Shown piece by piece: positions 12,132 to 22,900 of a stretch of DNA of 55,592 nucleotides. Origin of the DNA: Gamarada debralockiae (taxonomy: Eukaryota; Ascomycota; Leotiomycetes; Helotiales; Hyphodiscaceae); assembly GCA_002803225.1 (NCBI GenBank), contig NXFV01001909.1, positions 1 through 55,592 on the forward strand, given 5' to 3'. Numbering within the stretch: the stretch's first letter is position 1; each line of letters begins with the position of its first letter. Both the position numbers and the translations under genes were made by a program. Under the pieces are notes generated by a model. That model ran no database searches. It was not told the origin of the DNA and was given only the letters and a program-made list of their open reading frames with translations.

Positions 12132-12497
12132 TCATTCAGCTGCCTCCTCCGGCCAAGCTACCATACACGCTCCTCTTCTCAAGAATTCTGCAGCGACAGC
12201 AGCAGTATAGGTTGACTCTTTCTCGCTCGTGTCCGTCTTTACATCTACTTTTCGCTCGGGTATTGCTTTGGAAGAGTTGGTATGAGATTCTTGTGTTGGT
12301 AAGGCCGTCATGCATGCTCCACGGCGAGAGAACTCGGCTGCGTCGGAAGGGGTGTATGTTTCTGTTCCGTTCGTCTTACAGCGTGAACTGTTGAAGGACT
12401 TGCTTGATGAGGATGAAGACGACATCGCTGTGAAGTGGACTCGTTGGAGGGGTTGTTGGGAGAGTGGTAAGAGTATGACTTTGCTGTTGGCTCGCAT
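12132..12497 (-). CDS. small protein with duplicated AAEF.RRGACM motif
   Basis: This 121-residue frame is not a family I recognise. Its striking feature is an internal repeat: YTPSDAAEFSRRGACMTALP (about residues 48-67) and YTAAVAAEFLRRGACMVAWP (about 97-116), identical at 14 of 20 positions and about 49 residues apart. Each copy has one cysteine after an Arg-Arg pair. A serine run and a charged Lys/Glu spacer surround the repeats. There is no membrane helix; the first 20 residues are mildly hydrophobic but are not a clean signal peptide, and translation could instead start at Met25 (MSSSSSSS). The repeat argues that this is a real protein, since a chance frame would not conserve it. The dibasic pairs could be processing sites, but I see no other sign of a secreted peptide precursor. 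Confidence 0.6.
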   Translation of the reverse strand: MRANSKVILLPLSQQPLQRVHFTAMSSSSSSSKSFNSSRCKTNGTETYTPSDAAEFSRRGACMTALPTQESHTNSSKAIPERKVDVKTDTSEKESTYTAAVAAEFLRRGACMVAWPEEAAE

Positions 12498-13008
12498 ACC
12501 TTTTGGAAGTTAGTTGGAAGATGAGTAGAGGAAGGAGTTAATAGAACAACTTCTGCTGCAATGGAAAGGAAAGGGGACAGGGAGAGGAAGAATATCTGGC
12601 TTTATATTACGAAAGACGGCAGTTGGTGAAATTACCGTTTTTGGAACACCATAGCTGAAATGGGTCAGCTGAAGGAACGCTAGAACTATTGGGGGCGAAT
12701 TGTGAATTGATTCAAAGCAAAGCTTATTCGGTACATATGGAAGGAGATTCTTAAAAGAGCAACCATAGAATGCAAGATACTTGTGTAGCAGATTCAAGAA
12801 AATTGTATCGAATATGATGTCAAGACACTGTTTTGCTTTTCTGAAAGGTATATCACAGAGACTGTGAAGTAAACTTCTCGAAAAACAAGCCGTCAATTGA
12901 TGCGCTCCTCAAGACCTGTCTTCTGTAACCCATCCGAGACGCTGGAAATAGTATGAAGGAACATCCATCGTTGCCTTTGCCATTGTATCGAGCCCTTTAG
13001 ATCAGAAT
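12498..13008. other. promoter of the RRGACM gene and 3' region of p23 gene
   Basis: A 129-codon minus-strand frame covers much of this stretch, but it reads through pyrimidine-rich leader-like sequence and has no recognisable domain. I treat the segment as untranslated and promoter DNA. Confidence 0.35.
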
Positions 13009-13915
13009 CTAGGCGACTTCCTCAATCTTAGACTTCGATGGCTCGGCCTTGTCGTCCTCCTCAAGCTCTGGCATATCCTCATCCTCATCATCGTCATCAT
13101 CATCCTCACCCTCTTCCTCCGCTCCCGTTCCAGCACCGCCCAATTTCGAGAAGTCGATGCCGCCGAAATCGCCTCCAGCTCCGCCCATCATGTTGCTCAT
13201 ATCTGCAGAATCAAAATGTCAGCTAGTGCACAACAAAACCATGCGCAAACCAAAATTACTAACCACCCATACCTGGCATTCCACCTGTGGGTGTATGTTA
13301 GGTATATTCAAAAGTGTCCAAAACATATGATGACTTACCCATGCCGCCCATGGCACCAAGGTCATCCTCCGGCGCCTCATCTTGCTCATCCTCATCCACC
13401 CACTTATCGAAATCGGTCTTGAGGAAGTGGACCTTCTTTGCATCCTTCAGCAATCGTGGCCAGAACTCCTCCTTGAGCTCCTTCTTTCGCAGAATCATCT
13501 CGATGTTCTTGGCGGTGTGGTTGATCTTGCTCTCCTTCTCGTCAATCTCCGCATAGAACTCGAGCTCCAGGTGGTAGTCGCGCTTCAGGGAGTCGGAGTG
13601 GCCGGCGAACCTGAGGGATTGAGGCTTGAGCTCCAGCTTTAGCTTGGAGGGTTGCACGTCAGGTACCGAGATGGTCAGATAGATGAAGTTCTTTGCGGCC
13701 TCGGTCTTGTTGGAGCGCTGGGCCCAAAGGACTGTTTGCATGTGTTAGTTAGAGCCATGCAGAGATATTCGGAGCGCCACAGATGGTAGGAGAGGCATTG
13801 GTGGTTGTAAGGGGTTCTTTGTGCGATAGGCTTCAGCCTGGAGAGCTGAAATAGCTCTTCTGCAGTGGGCTTTAATTGTGGAAAGCTTACCTTCTGGAGT
13901 TGCTGCTGCAGACAT
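13009..13915 (-). CDS. Hsp90 co-chaperone p23 (Sba1/Wos2 family)
   Basis: The CS-domain co-chaperone binds the ATP-bound closed state of Hsp90 in cytosol and nucleus and slows its cycle. Exon 1 (13915-13891) encodes only MSAAATPE plus one base. After a 159-bp intron, exon 2 (13731-13339) gives VLWAQRS, the CS beta-sandwich (NFIYLTISVPDV, KLELKPQSLRFAGHS) and the WPRLLKDAKKVHFLKTDFDKWVDEDE block typical of p23. A micro-exon from 13284 (12 or 18 nt, depending on donor GTATGG or GTGGTT) and exon 4 (13202-13009) complete the Gly/Met-rich segment and the acidic tail. The total is 207 or 209 residues. Both donors keep frame, so I cannot choose between them. A TTC..GAA pair (14402-14409) in the divergent promoter is a weak heat-shock-element candidate. 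Confidence 0.93.
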
Positions 13916-14500
13916 TGTCGATACGAGTGATGGGGATTGTCAGTTGAATCGGCAAGGAAAGATTGAAGTTTGATTTTCTAATCGTTGGTGGTAAGGTGAA
14001 TTTGTTTGCGGAGGTGAACTTGTTTTCCGAGCGGTTTGTGCGAGAAGACGCAAGGCTGGGATCGAAGCCAAACGAAAAGAGAAGAACCCACGGAATTTGG
14101 GGGTCAGCTAGAGCTTACAACCCCTGTAAGGAGTCGAGGGGAGTTTGATTTAGGGCTGAAGAGTTGGAATGTGGAGGAGAAGTCAATTGGAGGGATTATT
14201 TCTGATGTTTATCTTGAGTTGATAGCAAATAAATAATTGAGTTCAACGGCCTCTTTCAATATTCCTTCCTTCCCTCTCTTGCCCCACGTTCCCAAAAAGA
14301 GAGTTCGGCCTGACAACGAACGTCACTGGTCCAAAGCGCGGTTAATTGAGAGCCAAGCGCGTAGACAACCAACTCTTTGAAACCCAGTCAAACAAACCAT
14401 CTTCTAGAAATAGATCAAATTCAATTTAATCAAGGACATAATAAAGTGAGCCTTTGCTGCAAAGTACCGTTTCTGCGACCACAAAGTCCTTTATCTAGCC
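13916..14500. promoter_or_regulatory. divergent promoter, p23 / vps24
   Basis: The 585-bp gap between two divergent start codons must contain both promoters. TTCTAGAA at 14402-14409 is a two-unit inverted heat-shock-factor core; a full site needs three units, and I cannot see the third. No TATA box is obvious near either start. Confidence 0.4.
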
Positions 14501-15238
14501 ATGGAATCTCTCAAAGCCGTCTTCTGGAAGCCTGATCCCCAGGCGCAAGTAAGCCCCCCCATCTCAACCCAGCATACAAGCCAACTAACACCTGTCCAGG
14601 TCCGGAAATGCAATCAACTAATACGCCAGAATACCCGCAAACTCGACCGTGACATTGCACAACTCAAAGTCGTCGAAAACAAGACCAAAACCCTCATAAT
14701 CCAAGCCTCGCGCCGGGCGCAACGGAACCCCTCCCAAGCCAAGCAAGCCGCACAAGAGACACGAGTCTTCGCACGAGAACTGATCCGCACACGAAAGACG
14801 TCACAACGACTCGTCACATCGAAAGCACAGCTCAACAGTGTTGCGATGCAGGTCCAGGAAGCTTTCGCAGTACGGAAGATCGAGGGCAGCATACGGTCGA
14901 GCGTGGGGATTATGAAAGATGTTAATAGCCTTGTGCGATTACCGGAGCTGACGGGCACGATGCGGGAGTTGAGTCAGGAGTTGGTGAAGGCGGGGATTAT
15001 TGAGGAGATGGTGGGGGATAGTTTGCCGGATGATCTGGAGGAGGAGGAGGAGGAGGCTGAGACGGAGGTTGATAAGGTGCTTGGGGAAATTCTGCAGGAT
15101 AAGATGGGCAAGGTTGCTGCTACGCCGAGTACTCCTACTCCGGTACAGCAGGAGCCTGTGGCGGAGGACGAGGAGGAGGAAGACGCAGAGGCGATGTTAG
15201 ATCAGATGCGGGGGCGGTTGGAGGCTTTGAAGAGCTGA
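14501..15238 (+). CDS. vps24: ESCRT-III subunit Vps24/CHMP3
   Basis: The protein polymerises on endosomal membranes with Snf7 and Vps2 to sort cargo into multivesicular bodies. Exons 14501-14548 and 14600-15238 give 228 residues, close to human CHMP3 (222). The 51-bp intron (GTAAGC, CCAACTAAC branch, CCAG) is in frame without stops, so a naive frame includes 17 extra residues. The basic N-terminal half reads VRKCNQLIRQNTRKLDRDI and is helical, followed by KIEGSIRSSVGIMKDVNSLVRLPEL. The acidic C-terminal half is autoinhibitory in this family. The end, AMLDQMRGRLEALK, fits the MIM1 motif that docks on the Vps4 MIT domain. Vps2/CHMP2 is the nearest alternative, but the short MESLKAVFWKPDP start favours Vps24. 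Confidence 0.93.
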   Translation: MESLKAVFWKPDPQAQVSPPISTQHTSQLTPVQVRKCNQLIRQNTRKLDRDIAQLKVVENKTKTLIIQASRRAQRNPSQAKQAAQETRVFARELIRTRKTSQRLVTSKAQLNSVAMQVQEAFAVRKIEGSIRSSVGIMKDVNSLVRLPELTGTMRELSQELVKAGIIEEMVGDSLPDDLEEEEEEAETEVDKVLGEILQDKMGKVAATPSTPTPVQQEPVAEDEEEEDAEAMLDQMRGRLEALKS

Positions 15239-15912
15239 ATACCGGATTGAGCGATGGAAATGGAGTTTAGGTATGTGGGTCTACGGAGTTTGCAGTACCG
15301 TATTTGAGAATATCCTTTTGCAATGGGAATGGCATTGCTTTAGAGATCGAGCCATGATTTTCCAATGTCCCTTTGAAGCGTGGCGCGACTAGTATCGTGA
15401 GCTCTGGTCAGCCACACACAGTTCTGCCGTTAAGGCGTGAACCTCATTCGAGTCAAGTGACGTTCAATTTAGCAGGACTCTACTACCTTGAAAGTGTTGG
15501 GTTCGTACATGTTCGTGTATTCAACACCTTCCTGGTCATCACGTTCAGCCGGTCCTCGACTTCAGATCGTTGTCTTGGCGAACTTTAGAATGATATGTGA
15601 CCGTTTGGAAAGGGTTTTGACAAGCTGATCTTCTGCAAATTGATGATAGCTTGGATTGTGTTCAAAGTCAAAGCAGAAATTGCTTAGAGCTGCTCAAGAA
15701 CATAAATATGATGAGATTCTCCATTCAACACCACCCAAACCTATCTACAATTTCGTTCCCTCCTTGACCCAATAAGTTTAGATATTATAATTATTGAATA
15801 ATATCGCCAAACACACATGATAAGCCGCCCCATACCTTCTTTCGCTATCATCAATCATCTATACAAACCGCTGAATATGGAGGAAACGAAAACCCAATCT
15901 TTGTCTATCTAT
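15239..15912. other. convergent 3' regions
   Basis: This 674-bp stretch lies between the 3' ends of vps24 (+) and the copper oxidase gene (-). It becomes AT-rich near 15780-15810, which suits 3' processing. No supported gene was found. Confidence 0.4.
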
Positions 15913-18900
15913 CTACTGATTATAAGAACCCGTCCCCACAGCTCCCAATCCAGGAGTGCTGAAATCAGAGTGCGCAGGCCAATTTCCCAAATTCGCCGCA
16001 TCGGCAATGGAACCACCGATACGGATCCAATGAGCCTTGCCAGGCATCTTGCCATCCAAAACGAAAATTTGATACCATCCCGGAGGCGCGACGTGAGCGG
16101 ATGGTGGAGCGGTAAGCAAACAGTTTGCCGAAGCTGCAGAGCCAGAACAGGAGACCGTGAGGAAGAGCGTGCGTTGGCCCATGGAGTTGCCATGTGTGGA
16201 AGACACGGCTGCCATCATGGATACGCGAACGCCGGTTAGGGAACCGCTGGGAATGACAGCCGTGATGGGGATGTTGGTCTCGCCGTACGTCCAGTCGACG
16301 TTTTTGATGGTGTATGAAGGGGCTGTGGCGCCGGAGAGAGCGTAGGGTGGGTTGAAGACTTCAACGCGGTATTCTTCTGGGTGGGTACCGTCTTCGGGAT
16401 CGGAGCCTGAGACTAGGACACGACCGTCGGGGAGGAGCATAGCTTCGGAGTGGTAGAGACGGGCGACGATGGTTGTGGCCATGATGGAGAAGCGCTGGTT
16501 AACTGGCAATGTTGGGTCGTAGAGAACGGCATTGTAGTTAGGGTTTGAGGCGAGACCGAAACCGGCGACTCCTTCCATTGCTCCGTTGAGGATCAGGTAG
16601 GTGCCGTCGGGGAGGGCGCACATGCAGGACATCACTCGCTGGGAGGGCATACGCTCGATTGTCCAGGTTGGCGACGCGACTTCAGGTTGGGTGGAGACGC
16701 AGTTGTCGATTGCCATTGCATTGCCGTTGGCTGACCCACCGCAGACGAGAACGGTCACTGGGTCTGAATAAGGAGGGTATTGAGGCAAGAGGACGGCAGT
16801 ACCTTCGAGAGGGTAGGTTCGGCCTGCGAGAAAATTGATGACGGAGCCTGGAAGATTGGGAAGGGTCTTGGTGGTGTCGAAGGTCACTTCGTCGATGATT
16901 CGAGCCTCGTTGTAGTACACGACGAAGATCCCACCGCTGGGAAGGACGAACATAAAAGGATAGAGGTTGTTGGGGTCAGTGCGGTCGAGCCAGTCGAGAT
17001 ATTTGGCGTATCCTCCTGCTGGTAGCGGAAGAATCTCGCAAGAAGGAGTAGGCGCACTGTTCGAGCCAATCTCACCGCCCATGACAAGGATTGAGCCGTT
17101 GGTCATGACCATAGCAGATGGGTACCAACGTCCTGCGAGAAGGGAAAGCTCGTTGACGTTTTCTTGCCAGTCGTTGGTTCCCCAGACTCCAGGGCTTCCG
17201 TCTGGCCAGTAAATTCTTACGCCGTAAGTCGAGGCACCAGCCCATCCTCCAATGTTGAGCTGTCTTCCAGACTTATCGGGCAATGTGACGGTAGCAGAGC
17301 AGAAGATATCACTCTTCACGTGCAATGGCCTCCAGGCCGCGGTGAAGTTGTTGATCTCTGTCAGATCGAGTTCGTAGGTACCAGTCGTATTTGGTGCTCC
17401 AGTTCCCGCCTTTTCCATGAAGACAACCTTGTCATTGATACCAGTGGTAGTGATGAGCGGTACAACGACACCACCAATGAGGAACTCGTAGGATCCCATG
17501 TCAGCGCCGGTTGGAGTGTGCCAGACGTTGATTGGAGTTCCAGTCCACTTGTAATAGGAGAGTCTGGATCCACCACCGCAGTAGTAATTCTTGTCTCCCG
17601 AACAAGGAACTTCACAATCTGTTTCCGGTGCCTTGGTTGAGCCACTGGCCTGGAGAGTTGAATCATCGCCACAGTAGCATTCATCACCATACTCCATACC
17701 GGCCGCCATGTATCCGTACTCGGCGCAGAGACTGAGACAAGTTGTCGCAGTGTTGTTGTTGGTTAAGATACTCTGCCAGATAAGCGCTCGGTTGTTGTTA
17801 ACATTGTCGGTGTAGCAACCTTGATACGTCCAGCTTCCTGGAAGGCTAGTATTTTGAGAAGTGGGAGGTTGGAAAACAGTCAGATTTCCGGTGTTGTAGA
17901 TGGACAAAATGTCTCCCGCGCCGCAAATCTCGTTGGCGTTACCGGAGCAAGCCATGTTACATTTAGAGGCGTCCGTGGGAGCAGCTCCATTGTACAGATA
18001 ATTGTCGCAGAAGCATTGCGAGGAATATTCCATACCAGCAACGGTGTATCCTGCAGCAATGCAAGTGTTGATGCAAGACTCGACGGTGTTGGTGTCACCT
18101 CCAGTTTGTTGGTAACTGAGAGCACGGCCGTTGGTTCCCTCGGTATAGCAACCATCGTATTTCCATCCAGTAGGCAAGCCAGTTGCGGACGACGTTTGGC
18201 TAGAAGACGTCACAGCGCCAGTCTGGGTAGATGATGTTGCGGCCTTGCTAGAGCTGGAGGCGGAAGTGGTTCCGTTGAGCATATAGACATTAAGACGATT
18301 TCCAGCTCCGCAGTACTCGTAAGCGGATCCGGCACAGAGCATAGAACAATCAGTAAGAGGAGCTTGAGTACTGCTTGCTGCAATGGAGTTTCCACAGTAA
18401 CCTGGAAGATTGTTCAGTCAGCGATCCGTCCATAAAAATCTTTGAGCAAACTCACATTCTCGTCCATATTCCACACCGAAGTACGTATATCCAGCACAGC
18501 TTGCGGCACAGGACTCGACGGTCATTGTATCATAAGCATAAGCACCAGGTGTCAAGGCACGGACGCCATTGCCTTCAGTCCAACAGCCGTCGGTCACATA
18601 GTTTCCAACCGATTGGACCACGGCTGGGCCAGTTGGAGTTGCTGCTGCGGAGCTGCTTGAGGCGGCTTTCGATGTGCCAGAGGACGAGGTCGAAGACTTT
18701 GACACACTGTTAGTTGATGAACTAGAAGTTGCTTTGGAAGTCGTCGAGGAAGACGATGCTGGCTTAGAAGTTGAAGAAGTAGAAATCTTGCTGCCAGTTG
18801 AACTTGATGCAGCTTTTGAAGTCGTTGAAGAAGAAATTTTGCCGCTAATCAAACTTGATGTGGCTTTTGTTGTGCTTGAAGAAGTTGAAAGTTTGGAGCT

Positions 18901-19987
18901 GCTTGAACTTGTGCTCGCTTTTGTTGAAGATGTTGAAGAAAGCTTGACGGAACTAGTCGGCGTCATAGATGTTGACTTATTAGAACTTGTACTTGCCGAT
19001 GATGCTGTCGAAATGACCACCGAAGATACAGTAGCTGTTGAGCCTGTATAACCCTGTTTGTACACGTCTAGGCGATTTCCAGCTCCACAAAATTCGGAGC
19101 TATTGCCGCTGCAAGTCATTGAGCAATCGCTGACGCCTCCTGGAGCAATAACCGCTCCGTTTGAAAGGGTATTCCCGCAGTCTACCTCAGCTGTCAGCAT
19201 CTCATAGTAGAATGCAAGAATGAAGACTCTTACAGCACTCGTCAGCATACTCTACACCGGCCATGCTGTACCCGGCATTGCTGCAAGCAGATATGCAAAG
19301 AGCAACGGTATTAGCAGTCGACCCTCCAGTAACAGTCATCCCAGTGGTGAGCGCACGCCCATTGGTTCCCTCACTGCATTCCAGTCAATTATATGCTCAT
19401 CGAACATGCAGCCACGCGCAGGCTCGGGAGATCATGTAATACTCACGAGTAACATCCGTAGAAACCATAGCCCAACGCGCCGGGATTTGTGGCTGGCCCA
19501 GGGGGCGGGCTCTTTCCGTTCCAGAAAACCGACAACCTGCTTGGTCCTCCGCAAACCTCTGTGCTATTTCCTGTACAGGCCATATTGCAATCGGTGCTTG
19601 TAGCGACAGTTCCCGTCGAGGCAATTGCGTTGCCACAGTCTGTCGAGAGAAGTAGAAGTTAGTCGTTGGTCGTAGAGGAAGCTTCGTGCGAGACTTACAG
19701 CATTCTTGTGAATACTCTGTTCCCGCATAGATGTAGCCCAAAGTACTACAATAGCTTATGCAGCTTTCTTCAGTCATCCCAGTCGTGTTTGTGTAAGAAG
19801 CACTTGCAAGTGTTCGTGGTCCTGGGTCTGTGTAGCATCCTTGGTACGTCCAGGTTCCTGGAAGTGTTGTAGATACGACGCCGGCCCTTTTGTCCAACAC
19901 TTCCACAACATATCTCGAGTCCAACCCAGCACAAGCAGTGCCAACGAACATCAACGAGACAGCAGCCTGAACGATTGAAGGCGCCAT
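15913..19987 (-). CDS. secreted copper radical oxidase with five WSC domains (AA5, glyoxal-oxidase-like)
   Basis: Exons 19987-19699, 19639-19447, 19373-19234, 19181-18456 and 18401-15913 join in phase to 1278 residues; introns are 59, 73, 52 and 54 bp. Residues 1-20 form a signal peptide. Five WSC domains follow, each with a G.Y..GC[YW]T/S.. start, EC.CGN-like middle and C..CSG....CG.G..L.VY end, at about 46-135, 155-250, 405-490, 530-620 and 637-729. A Ser/Thr/Lys linker of about 150 residues, probably heavily glycosylated, separates domains 2 and 3. The C-terminal part is a galactose/glyoxal-oxidase fold. Likely active-site residues are Cys817 (DIFCSA) and Tyr876 (RWYPSA) for the thioether radical, and Tyr1099-His1100 (YHSEAMLLPDG) and His1186 (THGNSMGQR) for copper. 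The enzyme should oxidise aldehydes or alcohols and make hydrogen peroxide outside the cell. WSC domains probably hold it on wall or plant polysaccharide. The exact substrate is unknown. Confidence 0.93.
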
Positions 19988-22900
19988 CTTGGTCGATGTT
20001 TAATTAAAAGAGTTAAGGAGAATAACGACAGAGAAGATCTCGTGAAACTCGAAAGGAAAAGAGACACAGTGCAGCAGCGGAGGAGACTCCATGATGTAGG
20101 AAAACACACTACGTGAAAGGGTCAGATTTGCGCCAGGGACTGTTGCCATGGCCAGGATAGGATGGCCTTGGAGGTTCTCCACAAGCGGTGCATGTGCGCC
20201 ACTTTGAGCCTAAGGAGGTCTAGCACAAGGGAAAGGCGGCATAAGAAGGCTAGAAAAGATGTACTGTAGAAAAAAGCCTTTGGTTTTGCAGGGAGGTTGC
20301 TCACAAAGGGAGCTTAAAAGCCAAAGCGCATCGGGATGGCCCCACCACTGTGGTTAACAGCGCCAAATAAACAGGGGAGCCCCGTAAGCGAGACAAGGTT
20401 AAATCTTGACCTTCATTAAAATACGAAGGCTTCCCAGGCCTTCGATAGCCTCAGAACGGTTGCCTCCAATGAAACGACCTCTGCCTAGGAGGTGTAAAAG
20501 AGACGAGTACCGGAGCAGCGGTGTACATGCGCTCAGTTGGCAACATGCAAGATAAATGAGATGCCACCGTGCCATTGCCCTTTTTAAGGTGGTAATTAGA
20601 CTTCTCCTTTGCGGCTTATCAGCCCACAAATCATACGAACTACCCGAACATAATTGGCCGTTCTGCCGTTTCCAAAAGACGATCTCGATAAGCGGACTTT
20701 CGGAGAGTTGCGAGAGACAAGCAATTCGCTTTACTTGGCCAATCAGCGATACCTTGCTCTTGGCAACCCCTGAAAAGAAATTGTTCCCTTGGCAAACTAG
20801 GTCTAGTTTGTGTTACCTTGTTAGGTAAAATTGACCGGCTGGCCTTCAAGGCTGAAATACTTCGTACTTCTATGTATATATTTCTTGGATCTAGAGACTA
20901 GAGCAGAGGACAAAATTGGGAGCGGTGCATCAAATCCTCATGATATGATTCATCGCGCTTCAGAACATCCGAGATATTCACTGAGTAGTCAATGAAGAAC
21001 CAGTCTCGCCGCACTCCGTGTTGCCAGCTCCCGCGAGTCAACATTTCCCAAAAGGTCAATTTCAGACACATGTGGAAAGCCACAACTGGTTAACCTGGCT
21101 CAACTAATTCATGATGCCTCACTTGAATTCATATTTTACGAAAGCTGTGGTATTCGACACATTTGTGCGACCAGACCTCAGCCCCTTTTCCCCTCAAGAT
21201 CGCACAAAAACCAAGAACCGAGAGAAAATGCCCAGGGAAAGCCACATAATAACCATAAAAGAAAGTCATTCGGTGAGAACCTGGTCAGTTCCGATAACTC
21301 ACCCCTAAAGTTTTTGATCCCGATCTCTCAACCTAATGCAAAAGACCTACTTTTGCACGTAAAATCTTGGTACTTTTGACATCCCTTCGATCCTTTTCCG
21401 CTGAAGCTCTCTTCTCATTTGGCCACAACCGTGCATAAAACTATCTACGTCCTAATGCACGTATAATTATTGGCTTACAGCTTGCACAAGCGGCAAAAGC
21501 CTCCCCTTGCCTGGCGACTTCGTTCTCACTTCAACCCTTTCACTACATGCCTCGTGGAGCATCATATGACTGCTCGAACATACGCATCTAGTCAAGTGCT
21601 TGGAAAGAATTCGAGTTCTTGTCTACAGCTTCACAGAGGCATCCAATTATTCTCTGGTGCTCTACGAGAGTCCGCCTATGGAACTTCTCTTTTGGTCTCA
21701 AAATATCCTCTCAGTTCCCACTTCATCACCTGTCAAAATCGGAATTCGGCAGCACTTTCTTCTCCATGTTATCGTACTCGTTCAATTAGACTTATTTTAC
21801 AGTAGGAGGCTCCCGCGAGTCCACCTTCCTTCTTTGCCGAGGATCGATGTAAAAATGGGGTTCGTAAATTCGACTGACTGGTTTCCCCACTTCCGATACG
21901 AGCTGTTTCAAGGCAGCAGGCATGGCATTCTAGAAAATACAGCGATGTTTTAAGAAGTTTGTTGGGATGTGTTTAGATGCTTTACATGTCAATGAAGCTA
22001 CTGAAAAATTGCTGAAAGGGTTGCATCAAATGCATAGGTTAGGTGTGGAAGGCGAAGAGAGTATTGTGTCAAACTCAAAGTACTCGGCACTTCAAACTTC
22101 TGACTGAATAATACATCAAGGTGAAGACCGGCGGATGGACAGACGTTGGACAAGTGTTCTCTCTAGTATCTAAGAAACACTAAGAACTCTTCAAATGCCT
22201 GATTTCTGGGCTCCTGGGCAATAAGAAATAAGAGCAGCTGGAAGTTTCTCCGCCGCGGATAAGAGGATGGCAGGCTGTCAAGTTCCACTCCACCATCCCA
22301 CCCTCACCGACCTCAAACTCGTCCACTACCCCTTGCCTGCATATCCTTCCTATGACTATGTGGTGTGAGATCCGGCTTCTATAGTTACTATAACTCTCGG
22401 ATATACTTCTCCTTTACTTCCAATATGTGATGCTGACTGCACAAGGTGGGGAATCTCACGGCAGATATCTCGGTGTCGAGGGGACCCTGCACTGCAGCTT
22501 TCATGCGGCGGAAAATCGAGGATCTATCTCGTTGTTTTTTATCTGATTCTCGTCTATTGATGAGCTCGGCTTCGCAATGATGAATCAACGAAGTTTCTTC
22601 GTCTTGAGTTCGACGGTTCAATGTCTGTGTGTCAAGGCCCTACGGGTGTGTGAGAGCTCATCACGTGAATATTGTCCACATTGTCATGTCCATCAAGATC
22701 ATGACAGCGATGGTTACAATTATTTCAACCTCGAAAGTATTGAGAATTTGCCCTCTCGAACCTTGGTTGTAACTGGGGATCATCGAATTTGAATCCAACT
22801 GAACTTTGGATTTCTAATTATCTAAGGAACTTTTCAAAGAAGGAAGTTCTAGGGTCAACTAGTGCAAACTCATGCAAGGGCATACCACTTCGAACGATTA

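Noticed and set aside
12510..12896. 129-codon minus-strand frame upstream of the RRGACM gene
   Set aside because: It has no domain and its composition follows a pyrimidine-rich leader; it is probably promoter and 5' UTR.
18674..19051. 125-codon plus-strand frame rich in Glu/Val/Leu
   Set aside because: It is the mirror of the Ser/Thr linker of the copper oxidase; the repetitive serine codons on the other strand create it.
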